Origin: Promethearchaeota archaeon
GTDB taxonomy: Archaea > Asgardarchaeota > Lokiarchaeia > Sigyniarchaeales > SOKP01
Direction: 5' to 3'
Assembly (NCBI GenBank): GCA_029838195.1
Contig: JALGVJ010000015.1
Coordinates: forward strand, 34,852 to 98,851
Length of the DNA stretch: 64,000 nt
Part shown: positions 38,580-48,388 of the stretch, piece by piece
Position numbering within the stretch: the first letter of the stretch is position 1
How the letters are laid out: every line of letters starts with the position of its first letter
Position numbers and translations under genes: made by a program
The notes under the pieces: model-generated
Seen by the model: only the letters and a program-made list of their open reading frames with translations
Told to the model about the DNA's origin: nothing
Databases searched by the model: none

Positions 38580-40046
38580 TTAAAATTGATGATCAAATTG
38601 ATTTAAAACTTCACCTACATAATACAATCCGACCAAGTTTCCTGTTTTTTCGAACATTCGAGAGACTAATAAGATGATCACGTGTTCATTTTCGTCTAAT
38701 ACGCCCTTCTCCACACCATATTTCACGGATTGTTCAATGATTTCTTCAGCAGCTAAATTAAAGAAGTCAATATTTTCGATATAAAAGGGTTGAACGCCCC
38801 AAATAAGATTTAATTCACGAGCCGTGCGTAAATGAGGTGTCATAGCGATGATGGGCAGAGGAGGACGATATTTAGAAATCATGCGAGCTCCATATCCGTG
38901 CCGAGTAATGACTAAAATCTTGCCTCGGAAATTAAGATCTTCCATTTCTTTTGCGAGAGCGTGAATAGCGTGACCTAAGGTTTGGGTATGGGTTAGGCGA
39001 GTGGAATCATATAAATCCGGTACTCTTAGGGGCACGTTTTCGGTGGCCGTTCGGGCTATTTTATTCATGAAATTGACCGCTTCAAGGCAGTATTTTCCAA
39101 CGGCGGTTTCTGCCGAAAGCATTACGGCATCCGTCCCATCATAGACTGCATTAAACACATCATTTGCTTCTGCTCTTGTGGGTATGGGAGCATTTACCAT
39201 GGATTCTAACATTTGGGTTGCCACTATCACGGGTTTACCTTCTCGATTACACTTATAAATCAATTCTTTTTGTTTTAAAGGGACGAGATCAGGAGAGATT
39301 TCCACGCCTAAATCACCCCTTGCAATCATTATCGCATTAGAAACGTCTAAGATTTGTTCAAAATTTTCGAGGGCAATGGGGCGTTCAATTTTTGAGACTA
39401 GCTTGATGTCTTTATTGCCTTGATTTTCTAAAATTTTTTTAACCCGCAAAACATCATCGGAATCTCCTACAAACGATATTGCGACATATTCAGGATCGAG
39501 TTCAGCAATGAATCTTAAATCTTCAACATCTTTTTCCGTTGGTACTTTTTGCGTGAGTTCACCCTTCGGAATGTTTACACCTTTATTACTACTGATTATC
39601 CCACCTGCGATAACTTCGCCAACAAGATGATCTTGTTCTTTTTTAATCACCTTAATTTTTATGATTCCATCGTTCACGTAGAAGACATCACCAGCGCGCA
39701 TGGTATTTAAAAATCCTTCTAATGGAATGGAAAATTTCTCACTATTACCCAATATAGGTTTCTCGTATATTTTTACAGTTTGACCGAGATTTAAGATGTG
39801 AGAATCATCATTTTCAAACTGTCCAACGCGAATTTTTGGCCCTTGAATGTCAGCAAGAATTCCTACATAATGATTGATGCTTCGGATTTTTTTTATTAAT
39901 TCTTTTTTCTCTTCATGAGTGCCATGAGAAAAATTCAAGCGGAAAATATCTACTCCTGCTTTGATTAATTTCTTGAGCATTGATTCAGAACTTGAAGCAG
40001 GTCCTAACGTAGCAACGATTTTTACGGTATTTTCTCTAAATGACAT
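38580..40046 (-). CDS. pyk: Pyruvate kinase
   Basis: A 488-residue glycolytic enzyme converting phosphoenolpyruvate and ADP to pyruvate and ATP. Motifs: 'A-T-L-G-P-A-S-S' at the start, 'R-L-N-F-S-H-G', 'D-I-Q-G-P-K-I-R', K(+)/Mg region 'S-K-I-E-R-P-I-A-L-E-N-F', 'M-I-A-R-G-D-L-G-V-E', 'A-T-Q-M-L-E-S-M', and 'D-A-V-M-L-S-A-E-T-A-V-G'. Length is typical. It ends a minus-strand run AOR2, unknown gene, pyk with 87-bp and 52-bp gaps, suggesting one transcript. Confidence 0.97.
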   Translation of the reverse strand: MSFRENTVKIVATLGPASSSESMLKKLIKAGVDIFRLNFSHGTHEEKKELIKKIRSINHYVGILADIQGPKIRVGQFENDDSHILNLGQTVKIYEKPILGNSEKFSIPLEGFLNTMRAGDVFYVNDGIIKIKVIKKEQDHLVGEVIAGGIISSNKGVNIPKGELTQKVPTEKDVEDLRFIAELDPEYVAISFVGDSDDVLRVKKILENQGNKDIKLVSKIERPIALENFEQILDVSNAIMIARGDLGVEISPDLVPLKQKELIYKCNREGKPVIVATQMLESMVNAPIPTRAEANDVFNAVYDGTDAVMLSAETAVGKYCLEAVNFMNKIARTATENVPLRVPDLYDSTRLTHTQTLGHAIHALAKEMEDLNFRGKILVITRHGYGARMISKYRPPLPIIAMTPHLRTARELNLIWGVQPFYIENIDFFNLAAEEIIEQSVKYGVEKGVLDENEHVIILLVSRMFEKTGNLVGLYYVGEVLNQFDHQF

Positions 40047-40098
40047 AATGTTTAATTTTTAGTAGAATGATTAAATTAATTATTGATCAATTTAATAA

Positions 40099-40560
40099 TC
40101 ATTTGCTCGTGCTTATTTTTTTAACTCTTTCTAATTTTTTACGATATACCTTGCGAAATTTTTCTAAATATTTAATTAGATCCTCAATTTCATCCTCCCC
40201 GGCAACTATTTCTTTAAGGGATAGTAAGCTAACTCTAAAAGATTCAAGAGGGATGGAATATTGAATTAGTTTCAATCCCTTTTCAATAGCCTCTTCTCGA
40301 GCTAGTAGTACCAATAAATCGGAACTCTGGGAAGCTAAGATAATGGCTAAAAAATATCGTGTTTTGGGTGTGTTTGAAGGATCTTTAAGGGTAAAAAGGT
40401 ATACCCCCTTTTTACTTTTTATTGCATGGACCGATTTAATTTTCCATGTCTTCACGATTCCCTCCTTGATTTCCGAAATGGGAGGAAATTTACCTCTCAT
40501 CCTTTTAGCTTTTTTAAGGACTTTCCTTTTTATTACCTTCTTAAGAGTATTTTGAGTCAT
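40099..40560 (-). CDS. Basic protein of unknown function between AOR2 and pyruvate kinase
   Basis: A 153-residue protein with a Lys/Arg-rich N-terminus, a beta-rich middle ('K-G-V-Y-L-F-T-L-K-D-P', 'R-Y-F-L-A-I-I-L-A-S-Q-S') and a helical C-terminus. The centre has an overall strand-rich character, but no family was recognised. Its position in an apparent operon suggests a carbon-metabolism link, by context only. Confidence 0.6.
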   Translation of the reverse strand: MTQNTLKKVIKRKVLKKAKRMRGKFPPISEIKEGIVKTWKIKSVHAIKSKKGVYLFTLKDPSNTPKTRYFLAIILASQSSDLLVLLAREEAIEKGLKLIQYSIPLESFRVSLLSLKEIVAGEDEIEDLIKYLEKFRKVYRKKLERVKKISTSK

Positions 40561-40647
40561 TAAACTATGAGCGGTTCTTATTTCATTCGTTAAAAATCAT
40601 TAATTAAAATACCTTGATAAAAATTAAAAAATAATTGCATTAAAAAA

Positions 40648-42624
40648 TTAATATAAATCTTTAATCACGAATTCTAAGTTTAATTCTCGTAGGGTTTCCT
40701 TCAATGGATAACCGTTTTCCGGATTCCATCCCATTTCTTTGCAATATAGTTTATAGAATTCATCGTAATTATCAATGGTGATACCTTTTAAGGGACCTTT
40801 CTCATCCGGTGGATCTCCAATAATTCGTCCAGGCAGTTTATTTTTAGCAATTGGCACTCCCTCTCTTAAGGTGAAGGCTTGCCTTATAGTTTGAATTCTA
40901 AGGCCGGTCGTGATAAGCTCATCAAGAGTAATATCCCAACCCGTTAGAGAATTAATTAATTCCATTAACGGGTACGTACCCATTAAAGTTGAGAACATGC
41001 ATAATCCAACACTCGACACTACTTGATGAACGCCCGTTATGATACGCTGAGCTCTCGCCTTTAAGGCTATATCTTTTTTCCACCCTTTTGGAAGGCGAAG
41101 GCCTTGAAGAAATAGTTCTGCGGGACCGATTTCAAAAAAATCTATGGAAGCTGTCGTATGTTTTCCCGGCGTTGGGTCATAGGCATAACTGAATGCTAAC
41201 GAATTAAAAACGCGAGGGTTATGCATGGCAATTTCTTGACCAAGCGAGGTCATGGCAAATTTTTCACTTCCTTTTCCAATTTTTTCAGCCGCTATTTTTG
41301 CACCATCAGCAAGGATATTTCCAATACCTTCTCTATTAATGATCTTGTTTACTAATTTTATAATTGCTTCCGAATTCCCCCAAGTGAGTTCAAGACCATC
41401 AGTATCTTCTTTAGTGAGAATTCCTTTTTCATAACATTCAAGAGCAAAAGCCACTGTAGCGCCGGTGGATATCGTATCGATTCCCTCGCGATTACACAAA
41501 TCATTGATTTTAAAAATTGAAAATAGATCACTATTTAATAACATTGCACCGAATGAACAACACGTTTCGTATTCTGGCATGTGAGTTTCCTCCATATTGA
41601 TTTCAGGAATTTTTAAAATTGCCCCGCATTGAACGGGACAAGCAAAGCAGCCATAATGGCGGATCCGATATTGATGAATTTTGGTAGCTGAAAGATTTCT
41701 TGACATGGTATCAAACGGAAATTCTATCATTCCAATACCTTTCCAATTTTTTACGGGACTATCGCCCGTTTCCGCACTAAGAGTGTTCCCTGCCGGCGTC
41801 CCTAAGTTATGATACACGCTTCTTAACATTTTTGGAGAACCTCCTCCCGTTGATAATCTAAACCGTCTAAATAATTTTGCCATGTTAGGAATTGTTTGGA
41901 GGAGCCATTTATTAATTCCCTTGGCATCTTCAGTCTTGCTCTCTTTGTTATAATTTCTAACGAGTGACATGAACTTTTCTCTATCATAAAAGAGAATTTT
42001 TTCTTTCCCCCTGAGAGCCACCATTTTCAAGTTTTTCGAGCCCATAATTGCTCCTAATCCAGAACGAGCAGCGATTCTTCCTTTATCATTGGCAATTCCG
42101 GCTATTCGAGATAATTTTTCTCCCGCTTTTCCAATTCCTGCCGTTTTGATCTGATCTCCATGTTTTTCTTTCAATTTAATTTCTGATTGAATGATATCCA
42201 ATCCCCAAATGTTTTTAGCATCCAGAATTTCAATATTTCCATCATTAATTAGAACATATACCGGCATGCTTGCTTTTCCCATGAATACTAATCCATCATA
42301 TCCACACTTTTTAATCTCCGGGCCGAACGTTCCTCCTGCATTCGCATCTCCCCAACCTCCTGTCAATGGGGATTTTCCTACCACCATGTACCTGCCCGAA
42401 AAAGGAGCTACTGTTCCTGTTAACAACCCCGGAAAAAATCCGAAGATCGAGTCGGGAGATAATGGATCCACATTAGGGCCCATTTTTTCACTCAAAATCC
42501 TGCAACCGAGACCATAACCTCCGAGATATTGCCTATAGAAATCGTCTGAAAGCTTAATTTCTTCATATTTTTCATTTGTAAGATCAAACGCAAGGATCTT
42601 TCCAAAATAACCCGCTTGCTTCAT
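40648..42624 (-). CDS. Aldehyde ferredoxin oxidoreductase family protein, second copy
   Basis: A 658-residue AOR with the complete cluster motif 'C-F-A-C-P-V-Q-C' (C-x2-C-x3-C) and a distal 'V-G-L-C', plus 'L-G-G-Y-G' and 'A-A-R-S-G-L-G-A-I-M-G-S-K-N' pterin motifs. It contrasts with the first copy at 4964, where the third Cys is Asp. It heads an apparent operon with an unknown protein and pyruvate kinase. Ferredoxin-linked aldehyde oxidation feeding or draining pyruvate metabolism is an inference. Confidence 0.95.
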   Translation of the reverse strand: MKQAGYFGKILAFDLTNEKYEEIKLSDDFYRQYLGGYGLGCRILSEKMGPNVDPLSPDSIFGFFPGLLTGTVAPFSGRYMVVGKSPLTGGWGDANAGGTFGPEIKKCGYDGLVFMGKASMPVYVLINDGNIEILDAKNIWGLDIIQSEIKLKEKHGDQIKTAGIGKAGEKLSRIAGIANDKGRIAARSGLGAIMGSKNLKMVALRGKEKILFYDREKFMSLVRNYNKESKTEDAKGINKWLLQTIPNMAKLFRRFRLSTGGGSPKMLRSVYHNLGTPAGNTLSAETGDSPVKNWKGIGMIEFPFDTMSRNLSATKIHQYRIRHYGCFACPVQCGAILKIPEINMEETHMPEYETCCSFGAMLLNSDLFSIFKINDLCNREGIDTISTGATVAFALECYEKGILTKEDTDGLELTWGNSEAIIKLVNKIINREGIGNILADGAKIAAEKIGKGSEKFAMTSLGQEIAMHNPRVFNSLAFSYAYDPTPGKHTTASIDFFEIGPAELFLQGLRLPKGWKKDIALKARAQRIITGVHQVVSSVGLCMFSTLMGTYPLMELINSLTGWDITLDELITTGLRIQTIRQAFTLREGVPIAKNKLPGRIIGDPPDEKGPLKGITIDNYDEFYKLYCKEMGWNPENGYPLKETLRELNLEFVIKDLY

Positions 42625-43020
42625 TTTTATTTTGAAACCTCATTTTTTTTTAATTATTATCATGAATAATAATTTCATTTAATTCCTAATTAGATTCTTT
42701 CTCATCACTTAATATATATTTTCAATTTTACATTTTATAATATCAAAAAAAAAAAAATATACCAAATTCTCCTATACCCCATTGCTAAAGAATACTTGTT
42801 GAAGATCTTTTTTATTATCATGCTGAAAGTTCTATTTTTCGTAAAATTTAAATAGAACGAAACTTTTATAAGGTCTTTTTTTTATCAATAATATGCATTA
42901 ATAAATTCATCATGTTAATAAAGGTACAAGAAAAAGAAAGGCGATTTATTTTTTATAATTGAAATTTTTTTATGTTCTATTTGGTTTTGATAAATTAAAT
43001 TAAAAAGATTAGAGGGGATA
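42625..43020. other. Intergenic, no gene seen
   Basis: About 395 very AT-rich bases between the divergent AOR2 and a small plus-strand gene. It holds A- and T-runs and the likely AOR2 promoter. I saw no clear dyad, RNA or open frame. Confidence 0.45.
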
Positions 43021-43245
43021 ATGTCCACTACCAGCTCCTTAGAAAAAAGGAAAAAAAAATTGAATGTTAGTAAGTATTTGGATTTCGATAAAGAACACAA
43101 GATTTTCTATAATAGCTTGTATCTTGATGAGTTCAAATTAGTGGTCAAAATTCCTTTACCATCTCCCCAATCAAGTTCAATTTCGGAACATGTAAAGATT
43201 GAACGATTTGATCTGGCTAAATACACTTATTTGACAAAAATATGA
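43021..43245 (+). CDS. Small hypothetical protein
   Basis: A 74-residue frame with GAGGGGAT just before the ATG. The protein is Lys/Ser-rich at the N-terminus, with 'V-V-K-I-P-L-P-S-P' in the middle. No family recognised. The ribosome-binding site supports translation, but the composition is not decisive. Confidence 0.4.
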   Translation: MSTTSSLEKRKKKLNVSKYLDFDKEHKIFYNSLYLDEFKLVVKIPLPSPQSSSISEHVKIERFDLAKYTYLTKI

Positions 43246-43411
43246 ATCCACATTCAAGGGCGACATTCTCTAGTTCTAACGATTCCTAACATAGTTCATT
43301 CAATTTATTTTAAGATAGGTTTAACTTTTTACCTCATTTTTTGCGTGAGATTTAATTAAGGAAAAAAACCAATTTAAAATCAAGAATAAAAAAGTGAGTT
43401 TTAAAAACAAA

Positions 43412-43543
43412 TCAATTATCTTTTTTTTTTAGATATTTATTCCAGCATGAAAAACACATATATTGCTCATCTTCCAAAAGTACCATATCTTTAACGGCAC
43501 GTATCATTCCACATTTGATACAAGTTTGCTTTATCTTTTTCAT
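43412..43543 (-). CDS. 43-residue zinc-ribbon micro-protein
   Basis: A short frame from ATG 43543 to TGA 43412 with two C-x2-C pairs: 'C-I-K-C-G-M-I-R' near residues 8-15 and 'C-F-S-C-W' near 30-34, the arrangement of a small zinc ribbon. Lys-rich flanks suggest nucleic-acid contact. It is one of the short proteins easily missed by automated calls. The cysteine spacing makes chance unlikely. Confidence 0.6.
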   Translation of the reverse strand: MKKIKQTCIKCGMIRAVKDMVLLEDEQYMCFSCWNKYLKKKDN

Positions 43544-44188
43544 TTCAATTATTTTTCTCTAATATTTACACCATTACTTTATTTTTAATTAAAAGTGAGA
43601 TATAAACCATGTTCTAAATAAAAGATATTGTAATTTTGATTCTATTTTATCCAAATAAATTATAATTACTACAATTACACGTGATCCCTATTAAATGAAC
43701 TCTAAATTCAAATTGCCATATATTTTGTGCTAACATTTTATTACTTAATTCATAGATTTAAAAATTAGATTTAAACCATATACATTAAAAAGAAAAAATG
43801 AGAACCCATCCACGTGGCGCAAGCAGATATTGAACGAGCTTACAAGGAAGTAGAAGGATTTAAAAGATTTCTTGAGCGTGGAAAAACATGTGAACAAATA
43901 TTTAAAGATTTATTAAAGCTGGTCCAAATTGATGAATGAATAATTTTATTTAATATTGGATGAGGCAAATTTGCTAACTATTCCAAATTCATTCGTCTTT
44001 TAAATAAATTTCATTTTTTCGGGGGAAAAGTCCATTTTTTAAATTCACGGCATTTATGTTATAAAGATTAATGTAAAAAACAAGAAAATGATATTAACTA
44101 TTGATATATTAATCAAAATTTTTTTTAATCTTAACATTTCAATACTAAACATTTAGTGGATTTACAATCAAATAATTTTCTTATCACC
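43544..44188. other. Intergenic with one possible 41-codon frame
   Basis: About 645 bases. From GTG 43814 to TGA 43939 the plus strand encodes a helical, coding-looking 41-residue stretch ('A-Y-K-E-V-E-G-F-K-R-F-L-E-R-G-K'), with a stop two codons upstream of it, so it is either a tiny gene or a remnant. The rest is AT-rich with no dyad. Confidence 0.35.
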
Positions 44189-45718
44189 ATGTTCAAGGTA
44201 AAAAACGTGTATCAAGAATTGGAAGGCATTGTTGGGGAAAAATACGTGACTGACAAAGATTTCATGAAAGCAGCCTATTCTCGGAATGTGGATCCCGCCT
44301 TCCCCGATAGGTGGGCTGATGTCATCGTTCGGCCCGAAACAACTGAAGAGGTATCAGAAATCGTAAAAATTGCTAATAAATATAAAATTCACATGGTTCC
44401 TCGAGGTGGAGGCGCTGATTTGGTCGGTGGCTCTGTTACGGAAGGAGGGATTTTAATCGACTTGACACGAATGAATAAAATTATTCACTTGGACGAAGAT
44501 AATTTTTATTGTGAAGTTGAATGCGGAATTACTTGGGGATCCCTCTTATCGCAATTACACGAAAAAGGAGTAACAACGGGGATCATTGGTCCAGGAAGTG
44601 GTTATTCTGCTACAATCGGGGGTGGATTATCGAACAGCACGGCAGGCTTTGGATCGACGAAATATGGTCTTGTCCCCGATATCTGCTTAGGTCTAGAAGT
44701 TGTATTACCCGATCCCAAAGGCACGATTATACGAACGGGTGCTGCAGCAAATAAATACGCAAAACCTTTTTGCAGGTATGGCGTAGCGCCTGACTTTACG
44801 GGATTATTCATGGGAGATGTAGGCACGTTAGGAATCAAAACGAAAGCATCTTTAAAATTATTTCCCCTCGCCCCAATAAAAGCATTTAGAAATTACATGC
44901 TTAATAAGAATGATTACACCTTGGTCTATAAGCTCATGCATGAATTTCGCAAGAAAGTAAATGATGGATTGCAAGATTTATACGTAGTTCCTCTCCCCGT
45001 CGTTCAATTATTAGCATCCCTCGCAAAAAATAAACCCCCCAAAAGGCCTCGCTTAAAAGGCCCCGTTTTTCAAATCTTTTTAGAGGCTTTTGATGAACGA
45101 ATTATGGAAATCTATTTGGAAAAAACTGCAGAGATAATGAACGAACATGCACGACCTTTTGAATGGCAAGAAATAGATCTGGACGCAGAATTATCAAAAG
45201 ATTGGAAATTTAATTTGAATTTTTCCTATACCTATTTTAATAAATTTGTTAGTCTGGCTCCTCCTAAAATTTCATGCGTAACATGTCACAAAATCCCCAT
45301 CTCCGAACTCCCGGAAAAAGAACAATTAAGCGTGAAATTTGATAATGACCACGTTAAAGACTTTCCAAGACAAAGTTTTTCCTTATTTGCCCGTTCCATT
45401 CATTTATTACCAAACGGTAACTGCGTCTGTGCGGGCGGTTTTAACGCCGAAAATTATGAAGACCAAAGAGCAATTGCTATGAAAATTTGGCATGAAAAAT
45501 TACGATTCCAAGTAAAATACGGTGCGGTTCATTACTGGTTAGGAGAATCTATCTCACAGTCCATCGTGGAGGCAGGGGGATTCACTTATGACTTCGCTCA
45601 ATTCTTTAAGGATATTAAGAAAACTGTAGATCCTAATTTCTTATTAAGCCCTAATAAATTCCACATGCATGCTCATGAAGATGATATTACAAAATATATA
45701 ATAAAAAATGAGGAGTGA
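44189..45718 (+). CDS. FAD-linked oxidase, GlcD / D-lactate dehydrogenase family
   Basis: A 509-residue flavoprotein with a PCMH-type FAD domain ('R-P-E-T-T-E-E-V', 'V-P-R-G-G-G-A-D-L-V-G-G', 'G-P-G-S-G-Y-S-A-T-I-G-G') and an FAD-oxidase C-terminal domain. It oxidises a 2-hydroxy acid such as lactate or glycolate. GTG 44156 is a longer alternative; ATG 44189 starts nearer the family N-terminus. It is followed directly by the CCG Fe-S protein at 45724, the usual partner. Confidence 0.9.
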   Translation: MFKVKNVYQELEGIVGEKYVTDKDFMKAAYSRNVDPAFPDRWADVIVRPETTEEVSEIVKIANKYKIHMVPRGGGADLVGGSVTEGGILIDLTRMNKIIHLDEDNFYCEVECGITWGSLLSQLHEKGVTTGIIGPGSGYSATIGGGLSNSTAGFGSTKYGLVPDICLGLEVVLPDPKGTIIRTGAAANKYAKPFCRYGVAPDFTGLFMGDVGTLGIKTKASLKLFPLAPIKAFRNYMLNKNDYTLVYKLMHEFRKKVNDGLQDLYVVPLPVVQLLASLAKNKPPKRPRLKGPVFQIFLEAFDERIMEIYLEKTAEIMNEHARPFEWQEIDLDAELSKDWKFNLNFSYTYFNKFVSLAPPKISCVTCHKIPISELPEKEQLSVKFDNDHVKDFPRQSFSLFARSIHLLPNGNCVCAGGFNAENYEDQRAIAMKIWHEKLRFQVKYGAVHYWLGESISQSIVEAGGFTYDFAQFFKDIKKTVDPNFLLSPNKFHMHAHEDDITKYIIKNEE

Positions 45719-45723
45719 ACGCA

Positions 45724-46929
45724 ATGACAGATTTTAAGCCGGAAGAAAAATACAGGCATTTGAGCAAGTTTGGAGACATGTTAATTCAATGCATCGCATG
45801 CGGCGATTGCCGTGAGGCAACCGATTACACGTCCAATCCTCAAAAATGGGGAGTTTGCGTGGCTCGTGAGCACACGCCCGGATTTGAACCCTTTTTTGCG
45901 AGAGGAAAAATGCAAATCATTCGATCTCTCTGGCAAGGAAAATTAGAACTTAGCAAAGATATGGCAGAAGTAATCTATCAATGTCCGACGTGCAATGCCT
46001 GTGCTGAAACATGCGCATATGATATCGACAATGCTTTAATCTATGAAGCCTTGCGTGCTGAATTAGTCGATGCTGGTTGTGGATTAGAAGCTCATGTCCC
46101 CATGAATCGTGCGATGGTAGAGTTGTTCAATCCTTACCAGAGAAATAATACAGAAAAGGGAGAATGGATCAAAGAACTCGATTTCTCAATTAAAAATGCC
46201 ATAATGGAGAAAGCAGATGTCCTTTACTTCGTGGGATGTACGGCAGCCTTAACTCCCAAAATTAAAACCGTGGCATTTAACACCGCAAGAGTTCTCCAAA
46301 AATTAGGAGTAGATTTTGCCGTATTTGGAGAACACGAAATTTGCTGCGGAAGTGTTGCTAAAAGAACGGGAGATTTAAAAGCTTTTAATACGATTGCAGA
46401 AAAAAATCTTGAATTATTCAAAAAAAGTGGAATTAAAACAATTGTTACCAGCTGTGCGGGGTGTTTTAGAACGTTAAAACTTGATTATCAGGAATTTTTT
46501 AAAGATTTGGACATCGAGGTTCGCCATTCCGTTGAGTTTATCTATGAAATGATTAAGCAAAAGAATATCCCGCTAAAACATTTAGGTATTACCACGACGT
46601 ATCATGATCCTTGTCATGCGGGAAGGCATATTGGAATCTATGAAGAACCTCGTGAACTATTAAAAAAATTCTCCACCTTACAAGAAATGAAAACCATCAA
46701 ACAAAATGCAAAATGTTGCGGAGCGGGAGGCGGCGTAAAAAAAGCTTTTCCCGACCTAGCTCTTGAAATCGCTAAAAGCAGAGTCGAAGAGGCAAGAGAA
46801 ACAGGAGCAGAATTCTTGGTTAGTATTTGTCCGTTCTGTTTCAGAAATCTTAATGATGCAATAAATGCCATAAATTCTTCCATGAAAATGAAAGACCTAT
46901 TAGAATTGTTAAATGAAGCTTTAGAATAA
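45724..46929 (+). CDS. CCG-domain Fe-S oxidoreductase (GlcF/GlpC/HdrD-like)
   Basis: A 401-residue protein. N-terminal ferredoxin motifs: first 'C-I-A-C-G-D-C' with a later Cys ('G-V-C'), second 'C-P-T-C-N-A-C-A-E-T-C'. Then come two CCG domains ('C-C-G-S-V-A-K-R-T-G-D-L' and 'C-C-G-A-G-G-G-V-K-K'). This is the electron-transfer partner of the FAD oxidase upstream; together they probably pass electrons from a 2-hydroxy acid to a quinone or ferredoxin. ATG 45724 has GAGGAGTG ahead; the GTG at 45715 overlaps the upstream stop. Confidence 0.9.
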   Translation: MTDFKPEEKYRHLSKFGDMLIQCIACGDCREATDYTSNPQKWGVCVAREHTPGFEPFFARGKMQIIRSLWQGKLELSKDMAEVIYQCPTCNACAETCAYDIDNALIYEALRAELVDAGCGLEAHVPMNRAMVELFNPYQRNNTEKGEWIKELDFSIKNAIMEKADVLYFVGCTAALTPKIKTVAFNTARVLQKLGVDFAVFGEHEICCGSVAKRTGDLKAFNTIAEKNLELFKKSGIKTIVTSCAGCFRTLKLDYQEFFKDLDIEVRHSVEFIYEMIKQKNIPLKHLGITTTYHDPCHAGRHIGIYEEPRELLKKFSTLQEMKTIKQNAKCCGAGGGVKKAFPDLALEIAKSRVEEARETGAEFLVSICPFCFRNLNDAINAINSSMKMKDLLELLNEALE

Positions 46930-47028
46930 GTCTTTTTAATAAATAACATAAGAATTTCTTTTTTAATTATTTAAAATTCAATAAAAAGCGTGTACGTTAT
47001 TGTAAACCTTTTAAAAATGGTGAGGATA

Positions 47029-47829
47029 ATGAGTTTTAAAAAAAATTTGGATGAAATTAAAGAAAAAAAAATAAAATTGCGCACGACCATATTTAAAAAT
47101 GCTGAAATGATTACCGTCTTGTGGGAAACTAAAAAGGAAATTGTTGAACGCTTGCTTCCACCCCCCTTGGAACCCGCTAGTAGGCCCATTGCTATGTGTT
47201 TCGTCGTGAGATATCCTTCTACCAATCAAGGATTGCCCTACAATGAAGCTGCCTTGATTTTACGTTGTAAATATAAAGAAGAACAGGGAAATTATTATCT
47301 TTCCATGCCTGTAACCGATGATAGAGCCTTGATTGGAGGACGGGAAATATTTGGCTTTCCCAAAAAAATCGCTAATGTGGTATTAAAGCGTAATGATAAC
47401 CAAATCCATGCATATTCTGAACGCTTGGGAGTTAAAAATATTGAAATTCACGCCAAATTGACCGGCAAATTCAATGATCCGGAAACGCCCAAACTCATTA
47501 AAGAATTAGATTTATTACCGGGCAGGAGAAAAAATACTATAAATTATAATTTCAAATATTTTCCTCATCCTACTAAAGAAGGATTCGATTATGATCCATG
47601 GTTAGTAAGACAAGAAACCGCTGTTCGGCCCCAATTCTTTAAAATGGGAGAGGCTGAAATCTTCTTAAATTCTACAGTCCATGATCCCTGGGCAGAAATC
47701 GAAATTGTAAAAATATATGGGGCGCTTTACATGCTGACGGATAATGAAATGTTACCGGGTTCGGTCATTGCTCAAGTAGATTCCGAACGATTTCTTCCCT
47801 ATTCCTACAATAAATGGGATTGGTATTAA
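47029..47829 (+). CDS. Acetoacetate decarboxylase-like protein
   Basis: A 266-residue ADC-fold protein. The 'G-G-R-E-I-F-G-F-P-K-K-I-A' segment carries the Lys that forms the Schiff base in acetoacetate decarboxylase, in 'F-P-K-K', and 'L-P-P-P-L-E-P' near residue 45 is also typical. ATG 47029 has GGTGAGG ahead; an in-frame GTG lies upstream at 46990. It follows the lactate-dehydrogenase-like pair by about 100 bp. The substrate is inferred by family only. Confidence 0.8.
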   Translation: MSFKKNLDEIKEKKIKLRTTIFKNAEMITVLWETKKEIVERLLPPPLEPASRPIAMCFVVRYPSTNQGLPYNEAALILRCKYKEEQGNYYLSMPVTDDRALIGGREIFGFPKKIANVVLKRNDNQIHAYSERLGVKNIEIHAKLTGKFNDPETPKLIKELDLLPGRRKNTINYNFKYFPHPTKEGFDYDPWLVRQETAVRPQFFKMGEAEIFLNSTVHDPWAEIEIVKIYGALYMLTDNEMLPGSVIAQVDSERFLPYSYNKWDWY

Positions 47830-48300
47830 TTCTTTCTCTCGATATTAAAATTTCCTATATTTTTTTTTATTTTTCCTTTTTTATCTCTTTTGCTCCTCTG
47901 AGGAAAGAATATTCTTTTTACTTGGTTTTCTTCAATAAATTCTATTACTTTTCCTTAATCGGAACTAGTTCAATTGCTTTAAAGGAAAAAAAGTTAGAAG
48001 GATTACCTCAGTTCGCGAGATAAATGCAAAAAATAAGAGGTATCATGCTGAGGCATGATTAGAGGGCGAAATCCAATTTATACGAACGTTGGTATCCTTC
48101 TACTTAATTAATTTAGGCGTAAAAAAATTAATAAAGTTTTATGCTAAACTAATAATTCCGTGGCAGTAGAACGTACAAATGAAGAGGGTTTGGACTAAAG
48201 ACTAAGAGTATTACTTGTTTAGAAAAAGAGAAAAATTGACCTCTAAAAGGGATTGATGGAGTTTCAAATTATTAAAATTATGGAACGGAAAAAAAATAAA
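47830..48300. other. Intergenic; one hairpin
   Basis: About 470 bases with no convincing gene. ATCATGC-TGAG-GCATGAT (48042-48059) is a perfect 7-bp hairpin in a short less AT-rich patch. Confidence 0.4.
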
Positions 48301-48388
48301 AAAAATTCCTTGCGAACTAAAGTTCGCTTATAATCACTAAAATTTTTTCCTTTAATTATAAGATGGATTATATCAAGGAAAAAAAAAA
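48301..48388 (-). repeat. Dispersed repeat, copy 2 (inverted)
   Basis: Reverse complement of the unit at 15683-15773 with only three differences in about 88 bp. The palindrome GCGAACT-AA-AGTTCGC is perfect in this copy. It borders the decayed stretch 48389-48860. Two copies this similar, 32 kb apart in opposite orientation, imply recent mobility or strong constraint. Confidence 0.75.

Noticed and set aside
47814..48023. Hydrophobic open frame of 69 codons after the decarboxylase gene
   Set aside because: It overlaps the end of the real gene, and its low-complexity Phe/Tyr/Ser composition reflects T-rich intergenic DNA.
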